64,000 nucleotides of DNA from Symbiodinium natans (GCA_905221605.1 CAJNDS010002620.1:62001-126000), one strand, 5' to 3'. Counted from the first letter of the stretch, positions 31,884 to 44,009 are shown. The notes: generated from the letters alone by a model not told the origin. Numbers and translations are program-made.

Positions 31884-32200
31884 TATATACACACAGATAC
31901 ATATACATATACATATACACATACATATACATATACATATACATATGCATACATATACATCTACATCTACATCTACGTCTACGTCTACATCTACATAAAT
32001 ATAAATATAAATGTAAATTTAAATTTAAATATAGATATAAATATAAATATAAATGGAATATAATATATTATTATTATTATTATTATTATTATTACTACCA
32101 TTGTATACATATGGAAGATACATGTACATATATCTATATGTATACATGTATATATATACATATATATGTATACATGTATATATATATATGTGGTAGCGTA
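31855..32200. repeat. composite AT-rich microsatellite block
   Basis: TATG units, then ATACAT, ACATCT, AAATAT, (TTA)n at 32066-32095 and ATATGTAT units. Tyr-Ile or Tyr-Asn frames are artefacts. Confidence 0.95.
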
Positions 32201-32248
32201 CACCTACTGCATACAAACATCTGTAAACGCTGAAATTACATGAAATTA

Positions 32249-33787
32249 CTATATACAACGGGGGCTTGGGCCATCTCGGGTGTTGGGAGAGATCTTGTAT
32301 TGGGGACGGCGCTGCCTCGCCACGGTGCCTAACTTCTTGCATGCTGGGCAGTGCGGTCCATTCTGCTGTCTTCCTTTCTCAAGTTGTCGCGCATGCTCTC
32401 GCAGGCTTTCACGCACACGTTCCAAAGTGTGCAGATGTCTAAGGATGCCGATTGGCCAACGCATTGCACTCACGTGGCCAACCCTGCCTGCGACATCGGC
32501 CACAGACAAAGGCGTGGTCCTGCCGGATTGCAAGTGCAATGATGCAATGAGCCATCACCTTTTACAGCTTGGTTCCAGTACGGTGCGGTGAAGGATCATT
32601 GGCTTGAGGGCTTTGCATCAGGTTTTGCTTTGTCGAACATCTTCATGGCCAAATCCAAGAGCCGGGAAGGGCAACCAGCGCAAGCTCTTTTTTTGGTGGC
32701 AGCCTTCTGACGCGGCGTTCTTCTACTTTTAAATCTTGCTATTAAAGGGGCACCAGCTTCGGGAGGAGTATGTACAGTGTACGGCTGAATGGGGCGGGCT
32801 TCTTCGACATACTGTGCAGTACTTAGCCCATGCTTAAGATCGGAGTCAAGGACGGCGGTAGTCGCAGATAGGGTCTCCCTGAGCGGTGCCATCTGCGATA
32901 GGCAGAGACCAGCCACTCTTGCAAGCGGCTTTTGCTGCAGTAGCGGCGCACGTGTTTGCTATGCTGTCACAGTGTCACCACCTGCCCTCTTGAGCTCGAT
33001 TCTCGAAAGTTTCAACTGAGACACAAAGGGCTGAGCAACTTCTGTGCTCCAGTGGAAGACGGCGTGCCCTTGTGGGGTTTCGGGTGGTGCCCGAGGCCTC
33101 AAGAAGCATCGCAGTCGCTACGTCCCTACATCCTGCCCTTTGGACACAGTTCCCTCTTTCAGAAGCTCACTCCAGCGCACTTTGACAAACAAGTTTGTGC
33201 ACCTCTGAGACGGCACGACATGGCATAGCCAATGTCTGACATACTTTACCCTCGGCATGATGGAGTATGATGGCGGGCTCAATCAGCTCAAGAGATGCTC
33301 TACTAAGAGACACACAAGACCTGTCTTTTGACCCTGCAAAGTCCCTGATGAGGCCTTCCAGTGAGATCTCTGACACTCGCGGCCTCTGCAAAGAAGATTC
33401 TCACAAGTTGGCGTCTGCACTTGGCACAGCAACTCCCCGGCGAAACTACACGTAATGTCGCAGTTGCGGTGCTTGTGCTGCGTCGCGACTTGGTGCTTCA
33501 TCCCCTATCATACCACGAATGAAGCTGCCCAAGCACTCTCGGGCTCTGAGGTGCCGACCGCAATAGTAGGTGCAGTGGCAGCCTGGGGCGGCAACAGAGG
33601 GGGGGAGGTGGTGAGGGCGGATCAGCTTGTTGCGAGCCGCTTCAGCAGATTCAAGCATCTCTGAAACCACGGCTGCGGTTGGACCCCCAAGCTCCGTACG
33701 GCTGCAGCAGTTCGCGCGGGAGACAGGCTGCCCGCAGTAGCCACATCGCTCCATCCTCGCTTGCAGAATTGGGATGCAGCCCTGCAA
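32249..33787 (-). pseudogene. broken protein-like region with Cys-rich segment
   Basis: In the sense order the minus strand shows RMERCGYCGQPVSRANCCSR then GCHCTYYCGRHLRARECLG (33787-33446), RPRVSEISLEGLIRDFAGSK (33391-33167), VFHWSTEVAQPFVSQLKLSR (near 33.0 kb), GLSTAQYVEEARPIQPYTVH (32916-32596) and LREHARQLEKGRQQNGPHCP with CPACKK (32539-32249). The pieces lie in different frames with stops between. They look like parts of one protein, either spliced or decayed. Cys pairs suggest metal binding. No family recognised. Confidence 0.35.
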
Positions 33788-33789
33788 AA

Positions 33790-34236
33790 GCTCCTGAAAC
33801 CAAGGAACTAAGCTCTGGAGTTCGATTGCTTGCTCATTGCTTGCTCAGGCTTATTTAATCGCACCCTCGTCTGGGGCCCTCTCAAGTTATCTGAGTTTAT
33901 AACACAAGGGCCCACAGTTCAAACCATCCCCCATACATCTGCTTCTACCTTGCTTTAGCCACAGATTCTAATTGCAAAAGGACCGCAGAGATGCCCATTT
34001 CCGAGTTAACGACGCTCCCAAGCTTGTGCATCTCAAGAGCATGCGTCCCATACACTGTATCCAGACCTACAGAGACAGATGCCTCGATGCCTTGAGTCTT
34101 GAGGACAGAAGCCCAGCTACAAAGTCTGTAATTGCCGCACACCGCAGCAGACTTTAGGGGCTTTGGGGGTTCCAAGGCACGGCCAAAAAAGCCTGTAATG
34201 CCAATACAGGGTGGGCGGCCCGATTGGCTTCCGACC

Positions 34237-34237
<1 letters not shown>
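33790..34237. other. spacer, nothing recognised
   Basis: No consistent coding signal or repeat before the C run. Confidence 0.4.

Positions 34238-34300
<63 letters not shown>
34238..34300. repeat. poly(C) run of 63
   Basis: Uninterrupted C from 34238 to 34300 on the plus strand. Such a length is rare; its true length is likely to vary between reads. Confidence 0.9.
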
Positions 34301-34302
<2 letters not shown>

Positions 34303-35245
34303 CTGCGTTGTTGGAGGGAGCACGGTGGACATGAGAAAAATTTCAGCCAACGCCTGAAAAAAATGGGCTATTGATGCTTCGCCGCATCGGCCGCCTTCGC
34401 GGAAGAACTTGTTTTAATATGGAGACGCCCCAGAATGGCCAGAATTTGCAGTTAAACCAACCCCCTCTTGCTCAAGCCAAATTTTGTAGTGGACCTCAGA
34501 AACTGCAGGGTTTAGGGTCCCGGCTACCGGCAACCCCCCGAAGCCCTAAACCCTCAAAACCCTATAAACCCAGAATCTTGGGGCCCCCTGCCCTGCTCCG
34601 CACTGGGCACACTTTGAAGCCAGGCCGTTGCCTTGCAGGGTGTAAGGTTTAGGGGTATTCCGTTCTTTTTGAGGGGTGGCGGGGTTCGGAGGGTTGCAGG
34701 TTCAATTAATCTGACCTGGATTTTATGGAAAGTTAATCGGGGGTTTCGGGGCTCAAGGGCCTCACGCGCTCCTGAGACACGCCGCGCATCGCCGTGCTCC
34801 AAATACCGGACAATACAAGCCAGTAGAGCCTGTATTGAACGGTTTACTTAGTGCACCGGGTACTTCGCCTGTATTTGCCCACTAGCCCCATCGTTCTGAG
34901 CAGCTGGCATTGCGAGCACTTGGCACCAAACCCGCCATAACCGTTCCTCGGAACCGCACCGCACGGACGAAACCGCAGACGAAACAAATGTCACTGGATT
35001 TATAGGAATTGACTAAGCTTGGCACGCGCTGCCAGTCATTGGCGGTGCCTCAGGTATGTGGAGATGAAAACTAAGAATGAAGCCTTGAAAGTTCCACAAT
35101 GTGTCACACCAGGCTCCAACATATGAGAAACAAGCGCTCATCACGAATATGCGCTTTGGCCTCCCTGATGAAAGCTCACAGGGCCATCTACTTGGAACTT
35201 GATATCTGCAGCCTGCCGTCATTTGGAGGGACTAAGATCCATGAC
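34301..35245. other. spacer with degenerate telomere-like fragments
   Basis: Contains isolated GGGTTTAGGG, CCCTAAACC and CCCTATAAACC pieces at 34510-34570 and 34640-34655. No exon can be placed. Confidence 0.4.
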
Positions 35246-35311
35246 CTGCAAGTCCTTCCGCAAACCCTCAAAAGTCTGCTTCTTGTGGTCCCAGTCCGTG
35301 TGCAAGAAACT
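35246..35311 (-). CDS. 22-codon exon
   Basis: Between TAG (then AGT) and CAG|GT the sense strand reads SFLHTDWDHKKQTFEGLRKD then LQ, phase 0. The acceptor is followed by A rather than G, which lowers confidence. The strongly protein-like reading (DWDHKKQTFEGLRKDLQ) suggests a helical protein. Gene unknown. Confidence 0.5.
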
Positions 35312-35463
35312 CTACTTGCACAGAAGCAGCTCCCTCCCTCCTTTAAGCCCAAGGCTTCTCGCGGCTGCTCAGGGGCTCGCCGATTTCGGTGTGCCAGGCC
35401 CTCTTCGGCCGCCCTGAGGGGTCCATCGGAACTGCCGCCATTGTCAGCTTCGAGCATCAGTTC

Positions 35464-35563
35464 CTACTAATTCCTAAGAACCCCGGAAAAATATCCTTCC
35501 TCATTAAATGTAATATAGCGATTGTTACTTTGTATTCTTTCGGGGTTCTTAAGCAAATAGTAG
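35464..35563. mobile_element. MITE, family 2, complete copy with 4-bp target duplication
   Basis: The left end CTACTAATTCCTAAGAACCC and the inverted right end CTACTATTTGCTTAAGAACC are matching terminal inverted repeats. The element is flanked by GTTC on both sides (35460-35463 and 35564-35567). Confidence 0.8.
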
Positions 35564-35834
35564 GTTCAGGGTTCAGATGGGTTCAGGGCTCACAGCTGGG
35601 GTTCAGGGATCTTTCCGTCGATGGAGGACGGCGGCCTGTGCCATTGCAGTGCATCGCTGTCTCGGTTTCCAGTCAACTTCAGGACCTTTGAGGCATCCTG
35701 CGCGAAGCGACTCAGCGACCACAACTTTGCCACAAGTAGCGCAACAACACGCTACGTCGTCCTCCTGGAGCTCGGAAAAGCATCCCAGCGCTTTCCAGCA
35801 CTTGGCGCCTCAGAGGTGTAAAGAGAAAGAGCGG

Positions 35835-35837
<3 letters not shown>

Positions 35838-35865
<28 letters not shown>

Positions 35866-35867
35866 GA
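35838..35867. repeat. (GA)n microsatellite
   Basis: GAGA repeats on the plus strand. Confidence 0.9.
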
Positions 35868-36315
35868 AGAAACGATTGTCGACAACTCTGAGCACCATGT
35901 GTGCCTTCCTTCCGCTGCCTAGTTCGTTGCACCAGCGATTCAGCGATACGTGGCGGTGGTCTGCAATGAGACTCCAGCGTGATTTGATGATGTCCACCTA
36001 GCATCTTGCAGCGCAAGGTTAGGACGACTTGGAGGGGCTGGAGTCGAGTGAGTCGAGGGCTCACCAAGTACTGTAAGGCCCAAGGCAGTACGGAGGAAAT
36101 TTTCGAGCCCATGGATTCTTCACTTTGCCGACAGTTTCTGAGTGCCTCCAGGTCGAGATCTACTGCTCGTTGTTGCGAGCAGGCTTTCAGCGCCTGGCGG
36201 TGTTGTGGCTTTGCTGCAGGGATCTTTTTCTGGTCTCGTCTAGGGCAGATAGTATGATAGGAGTGTTGCATGGCCAGTAGGGCGCGGAAGAGCGATGAGG
36301 GTCTGGAAAGAACAC

Positions 36316-36429
36316 CAGGGATTGAAGCTCTAACCTAGCAACCGCGCCGTGAATCCGGGTGAAATCAGCACACAGCGTGAAGTCGAGCGCCTCTGAGAAC
36401 AGGCCTGCAGCTGCCTTGAATCGCCCTGC
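36316..36429 (-). CDS. 38-codon TPR-like exon
   Basis: After CAG the sense strand reads AGRFKAAAGLFSEALDFTLC then ADFTRIHGAVARLELQSL, 114 bases ending before a GT. The AGRFKAAAGLFSEAL part fits helix A and the turn of a tetratricopeptide repeat, and the next part a helix B. TPRs mediate protein-protein contacts. A further likely exon follows downstream (DLDLEALRNCRQSEESMGSK, about 36185-36105), and one upstream reads RRHEYIERGNQMVKAACEDQ near 36.65 kb. Partner exons and full length are unknown. Confidence 0.5.
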
Positions 36430-36778
36430 CTGTGACAAGCAGCAACCGTAGGGGCCGTAGGGCTTTCGGGAATTTTAGGGGTGAGACTTTCTTCGCAGGT
36501 GATGGAAGCTACGTGGAGCACTTATCGAAAAGTGGGTTGGGGAGTTGGATTCCAAGCACCACAGGAACTGTGCTGGGGAGCAGTGCTGTGAGAAACCTTC
36601 TGACGCTTCTGAGCACTGCTGGTCTTCGCAGGCTGCCTTTACCATCTGATTGCCGCGCTCGATGTACTCGTGCCTGCGAATCGGAACTGTCGGCATCAAC
36701 CCGAACCTCCAGCCTGAACATCTAAAGGGATCCCCAGTCCTACGTGCTGAGTCCTAGGCCCGACTGGCTCTGAGGCAG

Positions 36779-36904
36779 TCACATGTCCACTGGCTCCCCA
36801 TCGTTGGCAAAAGCTGGGTCCTTGGAAGGGACAACTTCGGCTTCAAGGCTTAGGTGGTCCTTTTCCAGGCGGAACTCATCAATCTGCAAGTCCCCAAAGA
36901 GGCC
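36779..36904 (-). CDS. C-terminal exon of an unrecognised gene
   Basis: After CAG the frame reads GLFGDLQIDEFRLEKDHLSL, EAEVVPSKDPAFANDGEPVD and M, then TGA, 41 codons plus stop. The acidic, clearly protein-like sequence and the AG|G acceptor support it. The upstream intron carries degenerate TTTGGGG/CAGGG sequence. The exons before it are not resolved, although minus-strand frames at 36.95-37.3 kb are candidates. It would be the gene just upstream of the TPR-like one. Confidence 0.6.
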   Translation of the reverse strand, partial: GLFGDLQIDEFRLEKDHLSLEAEVVPSKDPAFANDGEPVDM

Positions 36905-37947
36905 CTGAACCCCAAACCCGAAGCCCTGAATCCATAAGGCATGGCCAACGGAAGCCCTTCCAAGTTAACCAGGTTTGTACAGGTGCCGAGCTTGGGGAAC
37001 TTGGGCTTAGACGGTCTCATCCGCCGTTGAGCAGATGGCCGGACGTGCACATGCTTGTTCTCCGAGGCATGCGCGGTGCGAATCGATCTGCACTTTCTGC
37101 TGACGAAAGGAAAGTATGCACACGAGCACGAGCAGGCCAAGACGAGCCAGTGGTCTCCGACCAACAGAAAGTGGGCTCCGTGCTTGGCGAGGCTTGAACC
37201 GAGGGTGACACGCGATGGTGCAGGGCAAGGCCAGTTTCAATTGATTTCAGGGGGCTAATTCTGTCAATGGCAGCAAATGGCATCGGTGGAGGTCAGGACC
37301 CCCGGTTGTTTTGGGGGGGGGAAACGTAGAGATGTCACGGGATCCTCCGCAGGGTATGGTCTTGGCCGGCCCCATCGCAGGGTGCAAGGCTCCCTGAGCT
37401 GTTGATTCAACGACGGTGTGAGCGCCAGTCCCAGGACCAGAAACATGAAAAACACTTGTTAGACTTTCGGCTTCTCGGTCTAGACCACGGCCTAGGTTGA
37501 AGGGGCTCCTCGGACCTAGCGCTTCTGAAGTGAGGAACGGGCAGAGCTACGGCAATGCCTGCTGATTTGATCTTGCAATGCCTTCTTCTGCCACCCTTGT
37601 CGCTCGTTCCACACCGACACCTCTGTGGTTTTGGACACAGGGTCCAAACCCGAGCTTATTAGGTCAAAGCTCCTTAGCTTTGGCACTCTCTCCAGCACAT
37701 GCGTAAGCTACCAGGAGGTACCGCGCAGCCAAGCAACCACACAAAGCGGAAACACTTGCGAAGTGAACTGTGACCGGACGAAGCATTCAGTCTGGATGTT
37801 TAATTGCATGATCCCAAGGCAGGAATAGCATGAATCTCAGCAAAGGACGAGGCAAAGCAGCAATCTGCTGACCAGACCAAGCTTGCCAGATAAAAGTAAG
37901 TCCAAGATCCCAGGAACTTGCTGACCATTACAGCGAAGTCCTTACCA
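36905..37947. other. probable introns and exons, unresolved
   Basis: Minus-strand stretches such as TTEVSVWNERQGWQKKALQD (near 37.6 kb) look protein-like, but splice sites cannot be paired. A run of nine G is at 37311-37320. Confidence 0.3.
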
Positions 37948-38017
37948 CCCTAAACCCTAAACCCTAAACCCTAAACCCTAAACCCTAAACCCTAAACCCT
38001 AAACCCTAAACCCTAAA
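37948..38017. repeat. telomere-like (CCCTAAA)10 array
   Basis: About ten perfect CCCTAAA units on the plus strand. A protein-like minus-strand frame (RHHKDPQNLRLLGFRRQEVV) ends directly against it at 38020. Confidence 0.95.
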
Positions 38018-38433
38018 GGCGGCTCTGGTAGCTCACGACTTCCAGTGCTCCGGGGCGAACGTGGCTTGGTTCATGCACGACTTCTTGCCTTCTGAAGCCC
38101 AGAAGCCTTAAGTTTTGCGGGTCCTTGTGATGACGTGCGGCAAAGCAAGGCTCTATCGGAAGAATCACTGCTGCCAAAGTTTGCCATTCGATGCCAGGTA
38201 AACAGAAAAAGCTGCTGGACATTCTAGTTCGCGCCCTCTAGTGGTACTCCGCAATGGTCCCCCTGCTTCCCTTGAGTTCCATGCTGTGGCAGTGTCATTG
38301 CGGCAAGAAGCACGTGGCTAAATGGGACTACGCTCCAGGTGACCTTAGCCTGGGACCATATTTCCCCTATTTTCAAGGAGCTGAGGTCACCTAGCAGCTG
38401 CCCAAGAACACGCCCAAGAGCACGTCGAACTAA

Positions 38434-38778
38434 TCACGGAAGAAGAGCACAGAAAACATAAATGTCAGCGAAAGTGAGGGTGCTAGGCGGGCCACAGAGC
38501 TGCGACAGTAGCGATAGCTCGCTTTCAGAAGACCAAATCCGTTTCCTTTCGGGCATCCTGTGACCTTCATGATGCGCGTAGTCAGGATCCTGATTCCAAG
38601 ATTGGCCAAGCTTTGCAAGGGATTTTTGGGCAACAGCACGGGGAGTTTTTTGAACCATTCCACTGGTGTACAATGGCATGGCAGGCACGCTGGACAAGGG
38701 CATGGGGTTTGGTATATCCTTCTTTGTTGAAGTAAGGCAACAAGGCGCCACTGTTGTCTCAAAACCATATTCTACCAT
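38434..38778 (-). other. 114-codon ATG-started frame, doubtful
   Basis: Starts MVEYGFETTVAPCCLTSTKK and has reasonable composition, but another frame over the same bases is equally long and nothing is recognised. Similar doubtful minus-strand frames lie at 38901-39185 and 39506-39793 (MRDMFGSLLGRLSRLQHISV). At best these are exons or small genes. Confidence 0.2.
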
Positions 38779-40055
38779 GCTCCACTGGGACCATCAAGGT
38801 CGCACTGCTCCGTAGCCTGGTCTGTGTGAGCCCGGGCTCCAGCAGGCTCAAGGCTGGAAAAGCATGTCTGCTCTGCTTATTCTGCTTGTAATGTGAGTAA
38901 TCATGTGAGCACTCTGCTAGAAGCCTGGGGGCACGAGCTACGACGATTCAGCTCCGGCTCAGAGTTAAGCACCTCTGCTTCGGAAATCACGATTGGCTCA
39001 TTGGCACAAAGATATGCAGCACTTGTACCTGTGCGCAGGTGCTTGCTTGCATGAGCCAGAGTGGTCCTGCAAAGGAGTGAAGGCAGCTGTCGCGAGCTTG
39101 AACGCATATGTGCGAACACGAAAGTCACCTTCGCGACGCTAGCGATTCCTTCTGATGTAGCAGGATGCCGAGCAGTGAGCAACATGGAACGGATTCGGAA
39201 GTCCTGATTAGTGCAGGGTGCAGGAGCTGAGCCAAATCTCGAACTGTCTGTGCCGGGTTGGAGATGCGAAGTACCCTAAGCCAAAGGTCCTAAGGTCCTA
39301 AGGCTTAGTGCGCAGCTGACATGACACAGAATTCATCCGTTCCACAACATCCTGCCATGGCGGGCGCCATGTCAGATGGGATCGGGGTATAATTTCTGGC
39401 AGGTACATCCAGTCCTTGGGAGGATGCATACGCGAAAAACAACTGCAATCAGATTGGCCTAGGCCCCTCGACACGGATCTTGAACTACTTTAGTCGAGCT
39501 GGCTGCTACACCTCGGACTGCCAATGTGGAGGACCCTCACAGTACAAGGTCCCAATACGACATCTGCACAACGAATCGTAGCATCCATCGCTAGGCATTG
39601 TCCGTCCACTGTGTGTCGAAAGGCATTCGGAACATTGAGCCCTAGAAGGGTCGATCACTGAAATATGCTGTAGCCGGCTCAGCCGACCCAGCAAACTCCC
39701 AAACATGTCCCGCATCTGAACCAAGTGTACATGCTTCCACACGGATATTTCAGCCTGCCCTGGACCAAACTTTCTAGCGGGACATACGCACAATCTTGCT
39801 ACCTGTGTTAACTTAAAGTCGTGTGGGCCCTAGAATGATGTGCAGGCCTTGCTGAAGGCGGTCGAGAGATGTCGTGTTCCTCATCCGCCAGGAAGTTCGG
39901 CAATGAGAAGCCAGACAAAGGCGCGGGCAAGCAAAGCCCATCTGCCGGCGAAGGGAATCCATTCGTCCTGGGCGCTCTGTAGTTGCACGTATACAGCGTT
40001 TTCCTAAGTATCGTACTACGCAAAAAAGGTTACTGCCAGCATTCACTGGTGCAGC

Positions 40056-40108
40056 CTCTTCTTCTTCTTCTTCTTCTTCTTCTTCTTCTTCTTCTTCTTC
40101 TTCTTCTT
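40056..40108. repeat. (CTT)n microsatellite
   Basis: About 17 CTT units; poly-Glu or poly-Arg in the minus-strand frames. Confidence 0.95.
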
Positions 40109-40673
40109 GACTGGCTCTGGGGGGGAAGGGGCTGGCCACCAGCGCTGGTTTGGTGACCATGAAATTGGACAGCGGAGATGCTGGAGTCTGTCTTTCTGTT
40201 CAGGGTCTCATAGAAGAATCGGTTGGGGCATGGTTTGCGTCTCTTCCTTCCTTGCTTCCTTTTCCTTCCTGTTTTCCTTCCTTTTCCTCTCTTGTCTTTC
40301 ATGGGCCATAAAGGTGTGTCTGGCTCTCTCTCTCTCCCTCTCCCTCTCCCTCTAGCTCTCTCTCTCCCTCTCCTGGCAGCCCTGTCCTTGGGCTTAGGGA
40401 GTGGTCTGTGCGAGATCCCAAACCCTAGACAGTAATCGTCCTGAACGACAAACGGATGACGCCTCTGCGGTTCTGAGCAGTCTGTAAGGAGATGGGCACC
40501 CGCCCGAGAGTGGCGACTGAGGGCCCCACTTTTGCTGCCGCCGCTTCCAAAGTGGTGACGACGAGATGTCGCTGATGCCAAGTCCTGACGTTCTACTATC
40601 TTATGGCGTGCTCCTACACTTTAACTTCAACCCAAACAAGATCCACATCCTATGCAGTGTTATATATATATAC

Positions 40674-40757
40674 ATGTATGTATGTATGTATGTATGTATG
40701 TATGTATGTATGTATGTATGTATGTATGTATGTATGTATGTATGTATGTATGTATGT
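40674..40757. repeat. (TATG)n microsatellite
   Basis: About 20 perfect TATG (ATGT) units after a short TA run. Confidence 0.95.
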
Positions 40758-40946
40758 GTGTTTTCAGGCGCAGTAGACACAAAATTACGTATCGCACCCA
40801 AAAAGTGTTCGCATAAGAGAAGGCAAGCTGAGCCCGCCCAGCTCTGAAGTCCTCGAGGGCCCCCGGCCCCTGGCAACTGCAGGTATCCCTGGCAGGCTGC
40901 GTGAGTCCATATCAGGAGGTTCATCTCAAGGGCCCCTCAACCCTAG

Positions 40947-41045
40947 GGGCTTACGAACATGAGGGGCCCTGAATATAGACCCTCAAATAGTAGGATTCCT
41001 GCATCATGACCCCAATAAGGTACCCTCAGAACTTCGGAAACCCCC
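40947..41045. mobile_element. MITE-like element, family 1
   Basis: Starts GGGGCTTACGAACATGAGGGG, holds CAAATAGTAGGATTC and GACCCCAATAAGGTACCC, and ends AACTTCGGAAACCCCC. Ends are inverted repeats of each other; orientation is opposite to the copy at 45968. Confidence 0.7.
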
Positions 41046-41052
41046 GCATGCC

Positions 41053-41436
41053 TCAACATACCTCAGCCCTAAGACTGGGATAGTAGATGCTGTTGGCTCC
41101 AGCCTCAGGTCTAGGTGCCTGGGGTGAGTGATTCGCAACAGGGTTTAGGACTTGTCGTGATTGGATTGCAAAGAAAAAACGAAAACGAAAAAGGAGGAGC
41201 ATGGACGTGCTACTTTGCGAAGAAGGAATGGGAACAGACGCCTGCAGTTCATTCGTACATGCACAAGTATAGCAAGGTAACGTAAACCCAAACCACAACT
41301 GAAGCACTGGTGGCCTTCCCGGCACATGGAGTGGAGATGGGTGTTTCAGTTCCATTGCTGAGCTGTCCATCCTCACGCGAGAGGATTTCGGTTTGGGACT
41401 GATGCTTCGCCAAAAAAACTCAGTAGGCATTAACAT
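41053..41436 (-). other. 127-codon ATG-started frame, doubtful
   Basis: Starts MLMPTEFFWRSISPKPKSSR just upstream of telomere-like sequence and includes a hydrophobic stretch near its C-terminus. No family, and no supporting splice sites. Confidence 0.2.
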
Positions 41437-41440
41437 GCCC

Positions 41441-41476
41441 GGTTTAGGGTTTAGGGTTTTAGGGTTTAGGGTTTAG
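41441..41476. repeat. telomere-like (TTTAGGG)n array
   Basis: Five units, one with an extra T. Smaller pieces recur at 41572-41590 and 41624-41640. Confidence 0.9.
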
Positions 41477-41643
41477 GACCCTTCACCTCATGCGTGCAAG
41501 ACTGGCACGGCCCAGCGAGGCCCCGAACAAGTCATGTCTCAGTCTCAGTGTTCGACTCCCCTACTCCATGTAGGTTTAGGGTTTAGTTTTTTTTTTTACA
41601 ACCCCAATGACCTCTTTTAGATGGGGTTTAGGGTTTAGGGTTT

Positions 41644-41748
41644 GGGGGTTTACGATATCAGGGGGTGCCTTATCGGGGTCGTTATGATAAGGGGATCCTA
41701 CTATATGGGGGTCTATACCAGGGGTCGCTTATCATCGTAAACCTCCCC
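41644..41748. mobile_element. MITE-like element, family 1, diverged
   Basis: Starts GGGGGTTTACGATATCAGGGG and ends CTTATCATCGTAAACCTCCCC, inverted repeats of one another, with GGATCCTACTATATGGGGGTC inside. Confidence 0.65.
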
Positions 41749-41749
41749 A

Positions 41750-42560
41750 TATGCGCACATTGACTGGGGCTCTTCACGCCGGGGCAAAGGTACGTCAGCC
41801 CAATTTGTCGCAGTTTGCACCCCGATTTGTCCATTGATCAAATTACCATCCTCGCTAACTGTGGAGGTATCTGGTCTTCCCATTTGCAGTTCGAGCACAG
41901 AGTTACGAGGGCCACTCCACATGTCTGGGGCCATGTGTGCTCAAACACAACGAAACAGGTATTGACGTCTGCAGAGTACCTAAGCTTCTCCGCACGACGC
42001 GATGGTTCTGCCAGCACAGAGGACCGGCATGAGAGAACTGCATTGTAACAAGGACGAAAAGCACCATGTAAGCTCTGAGACAGCATGACTGTGCTGCGTT
42101 CGAACTTGCACCACTACTTCCGGATGCCCTCTTACGCATTGACGCTTATTCTCACAATCCTGAACACATTGGCGATGTCAGAAAGGAATCCCGAACTTAC
42201 ACGGCCTCGGTGGCCATAGTCGTCGCTGTCGCTTCTGACGGCTCGTAGGCCCCGGAACGGGAGTTTCGCTTGATGATGGACAGCAAGGTCTGACGGAGTG
42301 AGCTGCGATCCCTGATTTCTGTTTGTCGGACAAGCCGCCCAAGTCTAGGGGTCAAGCCTCGGGGTCAAAAGTATGGGATAAGGGTAGGGGCCTCGGTGTC
42401 TCTGCTCGAGCGTCCCCCCTTGCATCTAAGGTGAATGCCCGGGAGAGGAGGTACCATCAACCAAGGACTTGCAAGTGCCTTGCCTGCGGCTTCCCATCGC
42501 CTGCCAGACCAGACTTCGTACTCAGCAAAAGCTCCCTGGTTGGGTCCGTGGTAAATTATA
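41750..42560. other. minus-strand protein-like frames, unresolved
   Basis: Three overlapping minus-strand frames at 41713-42139 each look partly coding (for example MGRPDTSTVSEDGNLINGQI). I cannot choose between them. The rest of the stretch has no clear feature. Confidence 0.25.
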
Positions 42561-42565
42561 TGCGT

Positions 42566-42670
42566 ATAAACATATATACATATATACATATATATATATG
42601 TATATATATATGTATATATATATATGTATATATATATATACTGTAGATAGATATATATATATATATATAC
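42566..42670. repeat. TA-rich microsatellite
   Basis: TATACA, TATATG and TA repeats. Confidence 0.95.
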
Positions 42671-42784
42671 ATGCCAGCCCCAGAAAAGCGAACCTCCCAT
42701 GCAAATACCACAGAGCTTTTGCTCATATTGGAGCCGCCGGAGACCATGGTGGCCCACGGACCGGGGCACTAGAACCAAACATCT

Positions 42785-42838
42785 GGGGTTTAGGGTTTAG
42801 GGTTTAGGGTTTAGGGTTTAGGGTTTAGGGTTTAGGGT
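42785..42838. repeat. telomere-like (TTTAGGG)7-8 array
   Basis: Seven to eight perfect TTTAGGG units on the plus strand. Confidence 0.95.
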
Positions 42839-43320
42839 AACACCAAAAGCCACCAGTCATGCAGAAGCTCCCCCTTTGCTCAGTCCATGGAAAGACTGTA
42901 GCTTTAGGTCTACATGTCTGTAGAGACGATCACAATAATGCTACTGGTATCATGTAGGTGCCAGTCGCTCTCCCAACCAAACCTACCATGTGTAGACCTT
43001 CAAAAACGTTTCGGACTAGTCTAGATCGATAAGCCCAGAAGAAAGCCTATCGCTTCATAGTGAAACAGATGCCAGAGGAGTTTTGTTCCGAGGGAATGGC
43101 AAATGTACATACACCTTAATTTACCAGTCCTAGTTGTGAAGAGGCCCGGGCGAAGATTTTTCAGAGTATGGTCCTCTTATGCTTTTGAATGTTCCTACCG
43201 GGACACTACAGCTACCGGAACGCACAGAACGGACGGGTAATGAAGGACAGCTACTAAGACACACCGTACGGATGAGTAATGACAGCTACTGAGACAACTG
43301 TCAGGTGTGTCTCTGTGTGT
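42839..43320. other. spacer, nothing recognised
   Basis: No coding signal or repeat that I can support. Confidence 0.4.
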
Positions 43321-43324
43321 CTGT

Positions 43325-43495
43325 CCGTGTATAAATAGAAACAAATAGAAACATAAATATAAGTATACATATAAGCATAAGTATAAATATAAATATAAAT
43401 ATAAATATAAATATAAATATAAATAAATACATATTCATAAATAAATAAGTAAATACATAAATAATATACACAAATAAAAACATATATATATATAC
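43325..43495. repeat. AT-rich microsatellite, mainly (AAATAT)n
   Basis: AAATAT and AAATA units in series, ending in a short TA run. Confidence 0.92.
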
Positions 43496-44009
43496 ATCCA
43501 AGCGGAGGCACGGGTCCCTGGCCTGGGCCTGGAACTGTGGGCAGCTGGAGCTTGCTGAAGGCTGGTGCATACGCAGGCGGCGGAGTCACCTGCACAGTAG
43601 GGTTTCGGGCTTGGGGGGGTCTTGCTGCGGCCCACGCAGCATTTTTACAAGATTGGTGTAATAAACTTGGGCAGTAAGCCGTAAGCAATCCCTGGCTGCC
43701 GCCTCCGGCGCATCCTTCACGCTGGCCGTGCCCGGGACGCTCAGGTTCGCAGACATGTAAGATCCCTAGCAAGAATCACGAGCAGCGATAGCAATCATCG
43801 CAGTAGCAGTAAAAGATGCAATGGTATGATAGAAGTAAAAGCACAATAAACACAAGTCATAGTCGGAAAAGGAGTCATCCAGCAAAGAGTAATGGTGTTG
43901 CGGCGCCTCGACACCTTCTCAAGTGCAAACTGAACAAAGTGAGCGGTGAAGGGCCGTCTCAGGGTAGCTTTACAGAAGCCCGGAGAAGACGGGAGCCGTT
44001 CTTTATTCC

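Noticed and set aside
37948-38017. True chromosome end or subtelomere
   Set aside because: Arrays are short, numerous, in both orientations and lie between or inside genes.
40030-40581. 183-codon Arg-rich minus-strand frame
   Set aside because: Its tail is the CTT microsatellite read as poly-Arg, and the rest conflicts with other frames.
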